Part shown: positions 1 to 7,996 of the stretch, in pieces
Position numbering within the stretch: position 1 is the first letter of the stretch
Layout: the number at the start of each line of letters is the position of its first letter
Assembly (NCBI GenBank): GCA_964413825.1
Contig: CAYPTS010000007.1
Span: forward strand, 1 to 45,112
Length of the DNA stretch: 45,112 bases
Source of the DNA: JAFGKM01 sp964413825
Lineage (GTDB): Bacteria; Ratteibacteria; UBA8468; B48-G9; JAFGKM01
Reading direction: 5' to 3'
Translations under genes and position numbers: made by a program
The notes under the pieces: model-generated
Seen by the model: only the letters and a program-made list of their open reading frames with translations
The model's database searches: none
Told to the model about the DNA's origin: nothing

Positions 1-269
1 CCGCCGCGCCGCCAAAAGTATCCTCCGTTTCCTGACCCCCGTATCGGTTGACAGGAAATAGAGGGATGTGTTAAGGTTTTAGAGGTGAAAAGCAAAATCG
101 AAGCCCCTCATAGGAAAAAAACAGAGATTAGGGAGTCGGGATTGGAGGTTCCCCGTAAAGAAAAAACGGGGCAAGCGGGAAAAACAGAGGAAGAGAAAAG
201 TATTTCCGAATCCCTAAAAACTAATCGCTAATCCCTGTATTTTAGGAATTTGGGGCAAAGGAGGAATCA
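1..269. other. Non-coding upstream stretch, no recognisable gene
   Basis: I see no convincing gene here. All three forward frames contain early stops, and only an unremarkable 48-codon Lys/Glu-rich frame starting at GTG 85 stays open. A gene ending before position 60 cannot be excluded because the window cuts it. The segment carries GATTAG-type short motifs in both orientations: 121-131 on the + strand faces 228-238 as an inverted match with one mismatch. This looks like low-complexity repeat drift. A TTGACA sits at 48-53 but no good -10 box follows at the right distance. Confidence 0.4.
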
Positions 270-1022
270 ATGGGTGGAACAGGACTGGTAATCGGCGTCA
301 TAGTGTTTATGTTTCTGGCGAATGCAATCAAGGTAGTGAACGAGTATGAAAGAGGGGTTATTTTCAGGCTGGGGCGGCTCGTTGGTGCAAGGGGCCCCGG
401 ACTGTTTTTCATACTGCCCATGATTGAACGGATGATAAAAATCAGTTTGAGAACTGTAACGTTCGACGTTACACCGCAGGAGGTAATGACCCGCGATAAC
501 GTCCCTGCCAAGATAAACGCGGTTGTCTGGTTCAGGGTAATGGACCCTTCAAAAGCCGTCGTTGCGGTTGAAAACTATCAGTTGGCGACGATGCAGTTGG
601 CGCAGACTACGCTCAGGGGAATTGCCGGACAGTTTGAACTTGACCAGATTCTTTCGGAGAGGGATACGGTAAACCAGCAGCTCCAGAAGATAATAGACGA
701 GCAGACCGACCCTTGGGGCATAAAAATCAGCCTTGTGGAAATCAAGGAAGTGGAACTGCCGGAGACAATGAAGCGTTCCATGGCGAGGCAGGCCGAGGTG
801 GAGAGAGACAGGCGCGCACGGGTTATCAATGCAGAGGGAGAATACCAGGCATCGGAAAAACTTATGGAAGCGGCAAAGGTCCTTGCTTCCGAACCTATTG
901 CCATCCAGTTGAGATTTCTGCAGACCGCCTCGGAAATTGCGGCCGAAAAGAACTCGACGATACTATTCCCTATGCCTATTGAATTGCTGAAGTTTTTTGA
1001 CAGCGGCGTCAAAAAGTCCTGA
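270..1022 (+). CDS. Slipin / stomatin-like SPFH-domain membrane protein
   Basis: A 250-residue member of the stomatin/slipin branch of the SPFH (prohibitin-homology) family. These proteins sit on the inner membrane by an N-terminal hydrophobic hairpin and form oligomeric scaffolds, often together with an NfeD-type protease partner. Residues 4-18 are hydrophobic. They are followed by the typical NEYERGVIFRLGR block and by ARGPGLFFILP, with the TRDNVPAKINAVVWFR core of the SPFH domain near residue 75. The C-terminal half has the alanine/glutamate helix (AEGEYQASEKLMEAAK) seen in slipins. The start is well supported by AAAGGAGG at 257-264, six bases before ATG. No NfeD gene is visible, although the upstream neighbour lies outside the window. 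Length is normal. Family assignment is firm, specific function is not. Confidence 0.9.
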   Translation: MGGTGLVIGVIVFMFLANAIKVVNEYERGVIFRLGRLVGARGPGLFFILPMIERMIKISLRTVTFDVTPQEVMTRDNVPAKINAVVWFRVMDPSKAVVAVENYQLATMQLAQTTLRGIAGQFELDQILSERDTVNQQLQKIIDEQTDPWGIKISLVEIKEVELPETMKRSMARQAEVERDRRARVINAEGEYQASEKLMEAAKVLASEPIAIQLRFLQTASEIAAEKNSTILFPMPIELLKFFDSGVKKS

Positions 1023-1036
1023 AAATCTCTTAGTCT

Positions 1037-1912
1037 ATGGGGAAATTTAAAAATATCGGGATTGCAGGGCTGGGGTTGATAGGCGGTTCTCTCGCGATTG
1101 AAATAAAAAAGAGAGGAATTGCCTGCCGCGTTACAGGTTTCAGCAAGAGACCGTCCACCCTCAAAAAAGCAAAAAACCGCGGTATTATTGATGAGTATTT
1201 TCTGGATTTCGAAGAGGGGATTGCCGGTCTGGATTTCCTTATCATATCTACGCCCATAGGGGTGATGAACGGCTATTTCTCAAAAATAGCCAGGCGTAAT
1301 CCGTCGCTTCTCGTCACAGATGCCGCCAGCGTGAAGGAAAAGGTGGTAAAGGATGCCGAGGCGATACTGGGAAAGGATTCGAATTTCGTGGGCTCTCATC
1401 CCATGGCCGGTTCCGAGAAGAGCGGCATCGATGCGGCGGTGGAAAACCTTTTTGAGAACAGGTTTGTAATAATAACCCCTTCACGGCATACGAAAAAGGA
1501 AAACGTAACAAGGGTAAAAGGATTTTGGAAGTCTATCGGAGCGGTTCCGCTTGTCTTCTCACCGGGGGAACATGACAGTCTGGTTGCCGCCACGAGTCAT
1601 CTGCCGCATCTTGCGGTTTTTTCCATGATAGCGCTCGTGGAAAAAGCCGGGAAAAAAAATAGAAATTTGAACAGATGCATAGGCGCCGGTTTTCTCGATA
1701 CCACGCGTATAGGCAAGAGCAATCCCGAATTGTGGGCTGAAATATTTACGGCAAACAGGAAGAACCTTCTTCTCCGGATTGGGGAGTTTGAAAAGAGTTT
1801 GTCGGAGATGAAGGAAATGCTTGAAAAAGATGCCTGCGGCAAACTGGCGGCAAAACTTGACATTTTGAAAAAAACGAGGGAAAAGTGGGATGGAAAGAAA
1901 CAATGCATTTAA
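1037..1912 (+). CDS. tyrA: Prephenate/arogenate dehydrogenase
   Basis: A 291-residue TyrA that would oxidatively decarboxylate prephenate (or arogenate) with NAD(P)+ in tyrosine synthesis in the cytoplasm. The Rossmann nucleotide-binding loop GLGLIGGS lies at residues 11-18. TDAASVK and GSHPMAGSEKSG, both hallmarks of the family, follow in the middle, and the helical C-terminal dimerisation domain carries ATSHLPH and GAGFLDTTRI. There is no chorismate mutase or ACT domain, so this is the monofunctional short form. No strong Shine-Dalgarno precedes ATG 1037, 14 bases after the slipin stop, so translation may be coupled. The 3' end overlaps proB by 23 nt. Substrate preference between prephenate and arogenate cannot be decided by eye. 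Confidence 0.92.
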   Translation: MGKFKNIGIAGLGLIGGSLAIEIKKRGIACRVTGFSKRPSTLKKAKNRGIIDEYFLDFEEGIAGLDFLIISTPIGVMNGYFSKIARRNPSLLVTDAASVKEKVVKDAEAILGKDSNFVGSHPMAGSEKSGIDAAVENLFENRFVIITPSRHTKKENVTRVKGFWKSIGAVPLVFSPGEHDSLVAATSHLPHLAVFSMIALVEKAGKKNRNLNRCIGAGFLDTTRIGKSNPELWAEIFTANRKNLLLRIGEFEKSLSEMKEMLEKDACGKLAAKLDILKKTREKWDGKKQCI

Positions 1913-2687
1913 GAAAGTCCGCAGGGTCGTTATAAAAATAGGGACGCAGGTGCTTACCGCTGAAAACAACCGTCTCGACATGTCTGTTATCGAGCACCTT
2001 GTGGAGCAGGTTTGCTACCTGATAAAGGAAAAGGGCGTCGAAGCAATCATTGTGACTTCGGGCGCAATCGCCGCCGGCATGCAGGTGCTCGGGTGGGGTG
2101 AAAGGCCCGGTCAGATAAGCAAACTGCAGGCCGCCGCAAGCATAGGGCAGAGCAGGCTGATGAGGGTGTATGAACGCCTGTTCAAGGAAGAAGGCATAAA
2201 CGTGGGACAGATTCTGCTGACAAGGGACATATTTACGGTACCCGAAAGAAAGAAAAATGCGAAGGAGACCATAGGCACCCTTCTTAAGTTGAAGGTTGTG
2301 CCCGTGATTAATGAAAATGACAGCGTGGCTGTGGACGAGATAAAAGTCGGCGACAACGATACCATGTCGGCGCTTGTAGCCGAACTTTTGGATGCCGACA
2401 TGCTGGTTATTGTTACCGACGTGGACGGCTTGTGCGCCGGCGACCCCAAAACGAATTCCGCCAGCAGGGTTATCGGCATGGTAAAAGATTTCGGGGAATT
2501 GAAAGGCACAACTGTTTTGTGTTCCGTGTCGAGACAGGGCGTGGGGGGGATGAAAAGCAAGGTTGCCGCGGCAAAATACGTAACCGAAAGAGGAAAATTC
2601 TGCGTCGTTTTGAACGGTAAAAAAATGTGGAGTATAAAGAAGGCGTTCGGCGGCGAAGAAACAGGGACGCTCTTTATTCCCGGGTAA
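1890..2687 (+). CDS. proB: Glutamate 5-kinase, short form without PUA domain
   Basis: A 265-residue amino-acid kinase that phosphorylates L-glutamate with ATP, the first step of proline synthesis. The VVIKIGTQVLT start corresponds to the family's K-x-G-S phosphate loop, here with Thr-Gln after Gly. VTSGAIAAGM, NENDSVAVDEIKVGDNDTMSA and VTDVDGLCAGDPK match the substrate- and nucleotide-binding regions of ProB. The protein stops after the kinase domain. Longer ProB proteins carry an additional C-terminal PUA domain of about 100 residues, so this is the minimal form. It begins inside tyrA (23 nt overlap) and is followed ten bases after its stop by proA, giving a proBA pair. Confidence 0.93.
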   Translation: MERNNAFKKVRRVVIKIGTQVLTAENNRLDMSVIEHLVEQVCYLIKEKGVEAIIVTSGAIAAGMQVLGWGERPGQISKLQAAASIGQSRLMRVYERLFKEEGINVGQILLTRDIFTVPERKKNAKETIGTLLKLKVVPVINENDSVAVDEIKVGDNDTMSALVAELLDADMLVIVTDVDGLCAGDPKTNSASRVIGMVKDFGELKGTTVLCSVSRQGVGGMKSKVAAAKYVTERGKFCVVLNGKKMWSIKKAFGGEETGTLFIPG

Positions 2688-2697
2688 GGGAGTGTGG

Positions 2698-3954
2698 ATG
2701 GACTGGAAAGAAAAGATTCTTGAAATGGCGCAAAAAACCAGGGAGGAATCGTTTAACGCCCTGAATTTTAAAGCGGAGCAGAAAAACTTTTTTCTCTCTA
2801 TACTGCAGGATAACCTGTTGAAAAAGACTTCTGAAATAATAGATGCCAACAGGAAAGATATAGCCGTTGCGGTTAAACACGGTGTTTCGTCCGCTTTCAT
2901 TGACAGGTTGACGCTGACTCCGGAAAGGATAAAGAAAACGGCTGAAGGTATAGAAAACGTAAAAAACCTGCCTGACCCGGTCGGAGAGAAAATATGGCAG
3001 ACGACAAGGCCCAACGGTCTGCGCATAGAAAGGGTGAGAACTCCCATAGGAGTGATAGGGATAATCTACGAGTCCAGGCCGGATGTCACTGTTGAAGCGG
3101 CTGTTTTATGCCTGAAGTCCGGCAACTGTGTTATCTTGAGAGGCGGGAAAGAGGCGAAGCATTCCAACCGTGTTCTCGTTGAAGCAATAAAAGAGAGTCT
3201 GAATTCCGCCGGTCTGCCTGAAAACATGGTTAATCTGGTTTCTGTCGGCGGGAGGAAGGCGGTGAGGTATCTTCTGTCCCTCAACCGGTATATCGATTTG
3301 ATAATCCCGCGGGGAGGGGAGGCGCTTATCCGCACGGTGGTCAGGCACAGTTGTATCCCGGTGATAAAGCATTACAAGGGCGTCTGTCATGTATATGTCG
3401 ACAGTGACGCGGACTTGAAAATGGCTATGGATGTATCTCTTAACGCAAAGGTGCAGAGGCCGGGCACCTGCAATGCCATGGAAACTCTCCTTGTCCACAA
3501 AGACATAGCGGACAGGTTTCTTCCGGGGATGGCGGAGCTGTTTGAAAATGCCGGCGTTGAAATGCGGGGCTGTCCTGTGACCGCAGGGATTCTGAAAGGA
3601 ATAAAGGCGGCGACGGAAGAAGACTGGGAGGCGGAATACCTCGATATGATAGTTGCGATTAAAATTGTTGATTCCGCGGAAGAGGCGATAGCGCACATAA
3701 ACCGTTACGGCACCATGCATTCTGAATCCATCATTACCATGAATGCCGAAACCGCCGAAAAGTTTTTCAAGGAGGTCGATGCGGCCGCGGTTTTTCACAA
3801 TGCCTCGACCCGGTTCACCGACGGCGGGGAGTTCGGCCTGGGTGCGGAAATAGGAATCAGTACGGACAAGATTCACGCGCGCGGACCCATGGGGTTGGAA
3901 GAGCTTACCACCTACAAATATCTTGTTTATGGCAATGGGCAAATCCGGAATTAA
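2698..3954 (+). CDS. proA: Glutamate-5-semialdehyde dehydrogenase (gamma-glutamyl phosphate reductase)
   Basis: This enzyme reduces gamma-glutamyl phosphate with NADPH to glutamate-5-semialdehyde, the second step of proline synthesis, and acts with ProB encoded just upstream. The 418-residue protein has the family's VRTPIGVIGIIYESRP and LKSGNCVILRGGKEA blocks. The catalytic cysteine is about residue 258 in RPGTCNAMETLL, and the DGGEFGLGAEIGISTDK and RGPMGLEELTTYKY signatures close the C-terminus. Two starts are possible. GTG 2692 lies inside the Shine-Dalgarno, whereas ATG 2698 has AAGGGAG five bases upstream, so 2698 is preferred. The 3' end overlaps nadD. Confidence 0.94.
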   Translation: MDWKEKILEMAQKTREESFNALNFKAEQKNFFLSILQDNLLKKTSEIIDANRKDIAVAVKHGVSSAFIDRLTLTPERIKKTAEGIENVKNLPDPVGEKIWQTTRPNGLRIERVRTPIGVIGIIYESRPDVTVEAAVLCLKSGNCVILRGGKEAKHSNRVLVEAIKESLNSAGLPENMVNLVSVGGRKAVRYLLSLNRYIDLIIPRGGEALIRTVVRHSCIPVIKHYKGVCHVYVDSDADLKMAMDVSLNAKVQRPGTCNAMETLLVHKDIADRFLPGMAELFENAGVEMRGCPVTAGILKGIKAATEEDWEAEYLDMIVAIKIVDSAEEAIAHINRYGTMHSESIITMNAETAEKFFKEVDAAAVFHNASTRFTDGGEFGLGAEIGISTDKIHARGPMGLEELTTYKYLVYGNGQIRN

Positions 3955-4534
3955 AAAGATAGGAGTTATGGGCGGAACATTCGACCCTGTTCATGTGGGG
4001 CATCTCATTATTGCGGAAAGGGCGAGGGAAGAATTCGGCCTGGAAAAAGTTCTGTTTATCCCTTCGGGCGTCCCTCCGCATAAACAAAAGGTGTTTGCTT
4101 CAAAGGCACATCGTCTTGCAATGGTTGAACTGGCCGTGGAAGGAAATATATATTTCGAGTCTTGCGATATTGAGGTCAAAAAGAAAAAAGTTTCGTATAC
4201 CTTTGACACTGTTTCCGCCGTCAGCCGCCTTAATCCGGATGCAGAAATATTTTTGATAACAGGTGAGGATGCGTTTTACGACCTGCCGTCGTGGCACAGG
4301 TGCGGAGAGCTTGCCAGAAAAGCGGTTTTCCTCGTGGCTCCGAGGGTGCGGAAGTCTCCCGCAGGCATTCCCGCAATCCCTTTTTTGGAATACAGCTTCA
4401 TCGATTCTCCTATGATGGAAATATCATCTTCGGGTATCAGGGGTTGTATTTCCGGAGGAAAAACGGTAAAATACTTAGTTCCGGACAGAATTTTCGAGTA
4501 TATAAGGAGATATAATCTTTATGATGGGGAATAA
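3935..4534 (+). CDS. nadD: Nicotinate-nucleotide adenylyltransferase
   Basis: NadD joins nicotinate mononucleotide and ATP to form deamido-NAD in NAD synthesis. The 199-residue protein shows the nucleotidyltransferase signature GGTFDPVHVGH at residues 13-23 and the second motif ISSSGIR at 163-169, with FIPSGVPPHK and LITGEDAF between them, as in bacterial NadD. The C-terminal LVPDRIFEYIRRYNLY is also typical. Three in-frame starts exist (TTG 3923, ATG 3929, ATG 3935). The last puts the usual short N-terminus before the catalytic loop and is chosen, with moderate certainty. The gene overlaps the end of proA and runs 14 nt into pheS. Confidence 0.92.
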   Translation: MGKSGIKKIGVMGGTFDPVHVGHLIIAERAREEFGLEKVLFIPSGVPPHKQKVFASKAHRLAMVELAVEGNIYFESCDIEVKKKKVSYTFDTVSAVSRLNPDAEIFLITGEDAFYDLPSWHRCGELARKAVFLVAPRVRKSPAGIPAIPFLEYSFIDSPMMEISSSGIRGCISGGKTVKYLVPDRIFEYIRRYNLYDGE

Positions 4535-5549
4535 TGCGGTAACGGAAAAGATAGAAGAAGTTTATAAAAAAGCGCTTGAGGATATAGATTCCGCACGGAC
4601 TGCCGAAGGACTTGAGAACTGGAAGACAAAATATCTCGGCAGGAAAGGCGAAATAAACGCCCTGTTTTCCGTTTTTGCCGCACTTTCGGTCGACGAAAAG
4701 CGTGAAGCTGGCCCCCGGCTTAACGTTGTAAAAAGCGAACTCAGCCGCATCTACGAGTCCCGCAGGGGAGAAAACACCGGGAAAAAGGGTGCAAAGTCCA
4801 ATCTCTCTTTTCCGGGCAGACAGCCTTCTGCTGGATGCCTGCATCCCGTGACGGTTGTTACAAGACAGATGACGGATATTTTTTCAAGAATGGGATTCGG
4901 AGTCGTAACGGGTCCCGAAATTGAAACCGATTACTACTGTTTTACCGCATTGAACATTCCGGATGAACATCCCGCCAAAGACGTATGGGATACTTTTTAC
5001 ATAAGCGAAAAGGATAAGGTTCTTCTGCGAACCCATACCAGTCCGGTGCAGGTGAGAATAATGGAAAAGACGGAACCGCCCCTGCGGGTGGTCGCTGTCG
5101 GAAAATGCTTCAGGAGGGATGACGTTGATTCGACGCACAGCCCTGTTTTCCACCAGATGGAAGGGCTGATGGTTGACGAAGGCATCAACTTTGCGCACCT
5201 GAAGGGAATTCTTACCCATTTTATAACGCAGATGTTCGGCGATAGCGTGAAGGTGAAGTTCACGCCTTCTTTTTTCCCTTTTACAGAACCGAGCGCCGAG
5301 GTCAGCATGTCGTGCAATGTGTGCAAGGGGAAAGGCTGTTCCACATGCCATAACAACGGATACATCGAAGTGCTGGGGTGCGGGATGGTGCATCCGCAGG
5401 TGTTCAGGAATGTCGGGTACGATACGGCGAAATATACGGGCTTTGCGTTCGGCATGGGTATCGAGCGCCTTGCTATAATAAAGTACGGGATTACGGACAT
5501 AAGGTATTTTTACCAGAATGATTTAAGGTTCATCAGACAGTTTTCCTAA
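4521..5549 (+). CDS. pheS: Phenylalanyl-tRNA synthetase alpha subunit
   Basis: The catalytic alpha subunit of the PheRS alpha2-beta2 tetramer, a class II synthetase that charges tRNA-Phe. The N-terminal coiled-coil arm occupies about residues 1-95. The catalytic core has RTHTSPVQVR, the motif 2 region VGKCFRRDDVDSTHSPVFHQMEG, and motif 3 FGMGIERLAIIKYGI near the C-terminus. A CxxCKGKGCxxC cluster near residue 275 suits a bound metal. Length (342) is normal. ATG 4521 has AAGGAGA at 4504-4510; ATG 4524 directly follows and is an alternative. The pair pheS-pheT-zapA is a common bacterial gene order. Confidence 0.96.
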   Translation: MMGNNAVTEKIEEVYKKALEDIDSARTAEGLENWKTKYLGRKGEINALFSVFAALSVDEKREAGPRLNVVKSELSRIYESRRGENTGKKGAKSNLSFPGRQPSAGCLHPVTVVTRQMTDIFSRMGFGVVTGPEIETDYYCFTALNIPDEHPAKDVWDTFYISEKDKVLLRTHTSPVQVRIMEKTEPPLRVVAVGKCFRRDDVDSTHSPVFHQMEGLMVDEGINFAHLKGILTHFITQMFGDSVKVKFTPSFFPFTEPSAEVSMSCNVCKGKGCSTCHNNGYIEVLGCGMVHPQVFRNVGYDTAKYTGFAFGMGIERLAIIKYGITDIRYFYQNDLRFIRQFS

Positions 5550-5555
5550 AACAAA

Positions 5556-7562
5556 ATGAAATACTCATATAAACTCATATCTGAATATATTGACGGAGAC
5601 GTCGGCAGAGAACGGATGCTGGACTGCCTTGAGCTTCTCGGCTTGAATCCTTCGGTGACAGAGCAGACGGGGGATGATGTGATTATTGAACTGGAAACCC
5701 CGGCAAACCGCGGCGACCTGCTGAGTCTTATCGGCGTAGCAAGGGATATCGTACCTTTCACGCCGTATCGCATTAAACTTCCGGATACCGGGTTTGAAGA
5801 AAAAACGTCCGATGTGTTTCCGGTTGAAATCGAGGATGAAAACGACTGTTTTTATTATTCCTGCCGGATTGTTAAAAACATAGATGTATCCGTACACCCC
5901 GCATGGCTGAAAGAAAGCATTGAAAAACTCGGCTACAGGAGCGGTTTTAACGCCGTGGACATATCAAACTACGTAATGGCTGAAACCGGCCAGCCTCTGC
6001 ACATATTCGACCTTGACAGGCTTGAAGGCGGCATAAAGGTAAGAAGAGCGCGCAGGGGAGAGTCCCTTGTGACCATTGACGGCAAGAAACGCGAACTGGA
6101 TGAAGGAGTGTTGGTTATAGCGGACTCCAAAAAGGTTATAGCCGTTGCCGGAATTATGGGCGGGGCAAATTCCGAGGTGAATGGCGGCACGAAAAACATC
6201 CTGATTGAGAGCGCGGTTTTCAAGCCGGTGCTCGTGCGCAGGGGCAGTAAGAAACTCGGTCTTGCCACGGAGGCGTCGGCGAGGTTTGAAAGAGGGCTTG
6301 ACAGGGAAGCATCCATGACAGGCATGTCGCGCTCCGCAAAACTTGCGGGTGATATCTGTGCGGGAAAAGTAGGACCGCTTACCGCGGCGGGAAGCAGGGA
6401 ACAATCTGCCGTGGACATTCATGTCGAGGCGGAAAAGGTGTCCCGCATTGCAGGTTTGAAGATAGAGAAAAGTTTCATAAGCGGCGTTCTTGAAAAGCTG
6501 AATTTCAAAGTGACGGTAAAAGGAGAATCGTTTACGGTTGTCCCTCCGGCTTACAGGAAGGACATAAGGGAAGACGTCGACGTTATTGAAGAGGTAGTAA
6601 AATACAGGGAGTATTCAGGGATTCCTTCCGAAGTTCCGTGTGCGCGCATAAATCCGACATTCTCCTCGAGGGAAATAGGGGTTCTTGAAAAAATAAAAGA
6701 CACAGCCGTGAGGCTTGGTTTTGCAGAGGTTGTAAATATGGGGCTTACAACGAGAGAAAATACGGAAGTTACGGTACGGGCTGTCCCTGCATGCCTCGAG
6801 AACCCTTTGTCCGCCAGTCTCGGGTTTCTGCGGACGAGCTTGATACCCGAGATGCTGGAAAATGCGAGGTTCAACGTGAACCATGAAGTAAAACGCCTTG
6901 ATATTTTCGAACTTGGCAAGGTGTATTTCATGAAAGATAAATCTTTCGCAGAAGAATACGGCCTTTCGTTTGTTGCCGTAAATTCGGGAGATTTTTTATC
7001 CTTCAAGGGGAGGATTGAGAAACTGCTTGAAATCGGCGGGTTGAAAGATGTGTTTTGCAAGGTCAGGCCGGACGTTTTATGCGGAGAGGATAATCTTGAC
7101 GTCTATGCCGGCGATGAAACCGTTATAGGGCGCATATTTATTCTGCCGGAACGTATCAAGACGGCGTATGACCTGAAAAAGGAAAAGATATATGCCTGCG
7201 AAATCTGTATGGAAACGATAATGAACGGATTGTTTGCAGGGAATGAGGGTTTCAGGGAACTGCCGAGATATCCTTCCTCAACGCGAGATTTTTCATTTAT
7301 TCTGCCGGAAGAAACTGCCTGGCAGGATATTGAAAATACAATAGATTCTCTCGGTTTGCCCGTAGAGAAAATTGAGTTTTTCGATTCCTATGCGGGTGCG
7401 GGCATTCCCGAAGGCAGTATAAGCATAAGTTTTTCCGTAGTGTTCAGGTCTCCGGAAAAAACGATGGAAAACGAGGATGTTGCAGGTTTCTCTGCGGAGA
7501 TAGTGAAAGCCGTATGTTCCAATCTGAAAGGAATACTGCGGGGGGAAAGTGCAGACGTTTGA
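5556..7562 (+). CDS. pheT: Phenylalanyl-tRNA synthetase beta subunit lacking the EMAP tRNA-binding domain
   Basis: The beta subunit of PheRS, needed for tRNA binding and editing in the complex with PheS. The 668-residue protein is clearly bacterial in type. The B3/B4 editing region contains the expected HIFDLDRLEGGIKVRRAR and VAGIMGGANSEV, a B5 region ends in VIEEVVKYREYSGIP, and a C-terminal FDX-ACB anticodon-binding domain starts with LPRYPSSTRDFSFILP. It is unusual near the start. The N-terminal stub (residues 1-36) runs straight into IELETPANRGDLLSLIGVARD, with no room for the roughly 110-residue EMAP/OB-fold tRNA-binding domain that normally sits there in about 800-residue bacterial PheT. 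No frameshift or gap in the DNA explains this. It overlaps zapA by 14 nt. Confidence 0.94.
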   Translation: MKYSYKLISEYIDGDVGRERMLDCLELLGLNPSVTEQTGDDVIIELETPANRGDLLSLIGVARDIVPFTPYRIKLPDTGFEEKTSDVFPVEIEDENDCFYYSCRIVKNIDVSVHPAWLKESIEKLGYRSGFNAVDISNYVMAETGQPLHIFDLDRLEGGIKVRRARRGESLVTIDGKKRELDEGVLVIADSKKVIAVAGIMGGANSEVNGGTKNILIESAVFKPVLVRRGSKKLGLATEASARFERGLDREASMTGMSRSAKLAGDICAGKVGPLTAAGSREQSAVDIHVEAEKVSRIAGLKIEKSFISGVLEKLNFKVTVKGESFTVVPPAYRKDIREDVDVIEEVVKYREYSGIPSEVPCARINPTFSSREIGVLEKIKDTAVRLGFAEVVNMGLTTRENTEVTVRAVPACLENPLSASLGFLRTSLIPEMLENARFNVNHEVKRLDIFELGKVYFMKDKSFAEEYGLSFVAVNSGDFLSFKGRIEKLLEIGGLKDVFCKVRPDVLCGEDNLDVYAGDETVIGRIFILPERIKTAYDLKKEKIYACEICMETIMNGLFAGNEGFRELPRYPSSTRDFSFILPEETAWQDIENTIDSLGLPVEKIEFFDSYAGAGIPEGSISISFSVVFRSPEKTMENEDVAGFSAEIVKAVCSNLKGILRGESADV

Positions 7563-7845
7563 GATACTGGGGAAAAAGTACCGGATACAGTCGTCCCTGC
7601 GAACAGATGAAGCTGAAAAAATAAACGGAGAGATTGTCAAGCGTTTCAGGAGTCTCGAAGCCGAGTATCCTGCGCTGGACAAGATAGACATACTGGTTTT
7701 GTGCATAATCGAGTTGAAGGAAAAAATTTCCGGTATGGAAAAAAACTTCAAAAAAGACACGGAAAAACTGGACAAAATAAGGAATAATGTTGCTCTTCTC
7801 GAGAAGAAAATAGTCGAGGAACTAAAAAACCTTGACAAAGCATAA
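7549..7845 (+). CDS. zapA: Cell division protein ZapA-like
   Basis: A 98-residue ZapA-family protein. ZapA binds FtsZ and promotes bundling and Z-ring stability at midcell. The N-terminal QTFEILGKKYRIQSS strand pair is typical of the ZapA head domain, followed by a helix DEAEKINGEIVKRFRSL and a long charged coiled coil (about 55-98) that would form the dimer stalk. Translation probably starts at GTG 7549 inside the end of pheT, preceded by a run GGGGGGAAA. The position directly after pheT supports the call, since this arrangement is common in bacteria. Confidence 0.85.
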   Translation: MQTFEILGKKYRIQSSLRTDEAEKINGEIVKRFRSLEAEYPALDKIDILVLCIIELKEKISGMEKNFKKDTEKLDKIRNNVALLEKKIVEELKNLDKA

Positions 7846-7859
7846 CAGAGTGTTATAAA
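7832..7859 (+). promoter_or_regulatory. Sigma70-type promoter for tRNA-fMet and probably the pil operon
   Basis: TTGACA at 7832-7837 and TATAAA at 7854-7859 are separated by 16 bases, overlapping the last codons and stop of zapA. Transcription would begin close to 7866, about 15 bases before the mature tRNA. A perfect inverted repeat ATAACA-GAG-TGTTAT (7842-7856) lies in the spacer and touches the -10 box, which is a plausible operator position, though it may be chance. Confidence 0.6.
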
Positions 7860-7880
7860 ATATATTTCTATTTTTAAAAT

Positions 7881-7952
7881 TGCGGGGTGGAGCAGTGGCA
7901 GCTCGCCAGGCCCATAACCTGGAGGTCGGCCGTTCAAATCGGTCCCCCGCAA
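7881..7952 (+). tRNA. tRNA-fMet (initiator, anticodon CAT)
   Basis: All arms fold. The acceptor TGCGGGG (7881-7887) pairs with CCCCGCA (7945-7951). The D stem is GAGC/GCTC. The anticodon stem CCAGG/CCTGG encloses loop CCCATAA with CAT at 7913-7915. The T stem GGCCG/CGGTC has loop TTCAAAT. No CCA is encoded. It is called an initiator because the D stem has A11:T24 and the acceptor end is the weak T1:A72 rather than a G:C pair. Deviations from the usual bacterial initiator are A29:T41 in place of one of the three anticodon-stem G:C pairs, and C instead of T at position 33. It lies only 44 bases upstream of pilM on the same strand. Confidence 0.92.
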
Positions 7953-7953
7953 C

Positions 7954-7990
7954 TTTTTTTCCCGAAGGGCAGTTTTTCCTGCCCGAAGGC
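7954..7990 (+). promoter_or_regulatory. T-run and hairpin leader between tRNA-fMet and pilM
   Basis: Seven T residues (7954-7960) follow the tRNA acceptor stem directly, so the tRNA itself could act as a weak intrinsic terminator. A second hairpin, GGGCAG (7967-7972) with CTGCCC (7979-7984) around a T-rich loop, lies just before the ribosome-binding site GAAGG (7985-7989) of pilM. This could give partial read-through into the pil operon. That effect is inferred from position only. Confidence 0.4.
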
Positions 7991-7996
7991 ATGCTT

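Noticed and set aside
48..77. Promoter for the slipin gene (TTGACA at 48-53)
   Set aside because: No acceptable -10 box at 16-18 bases; the best matches have three of six bases.
1746..3047. Long minus-strand frame (433 codons) opposite proB and proA
   Set aside because: It lies opposite two certain genes and shows no known motifs; long antisense frames are common at this codon bias.
7880..7996. Longer N-terminus for the PilM-PilN gene
   Set aside because: It would translate the initiator tRNA. The PilM fold starts at ALAVDIGST, and ATG 7997 has a ribosome-binding site.
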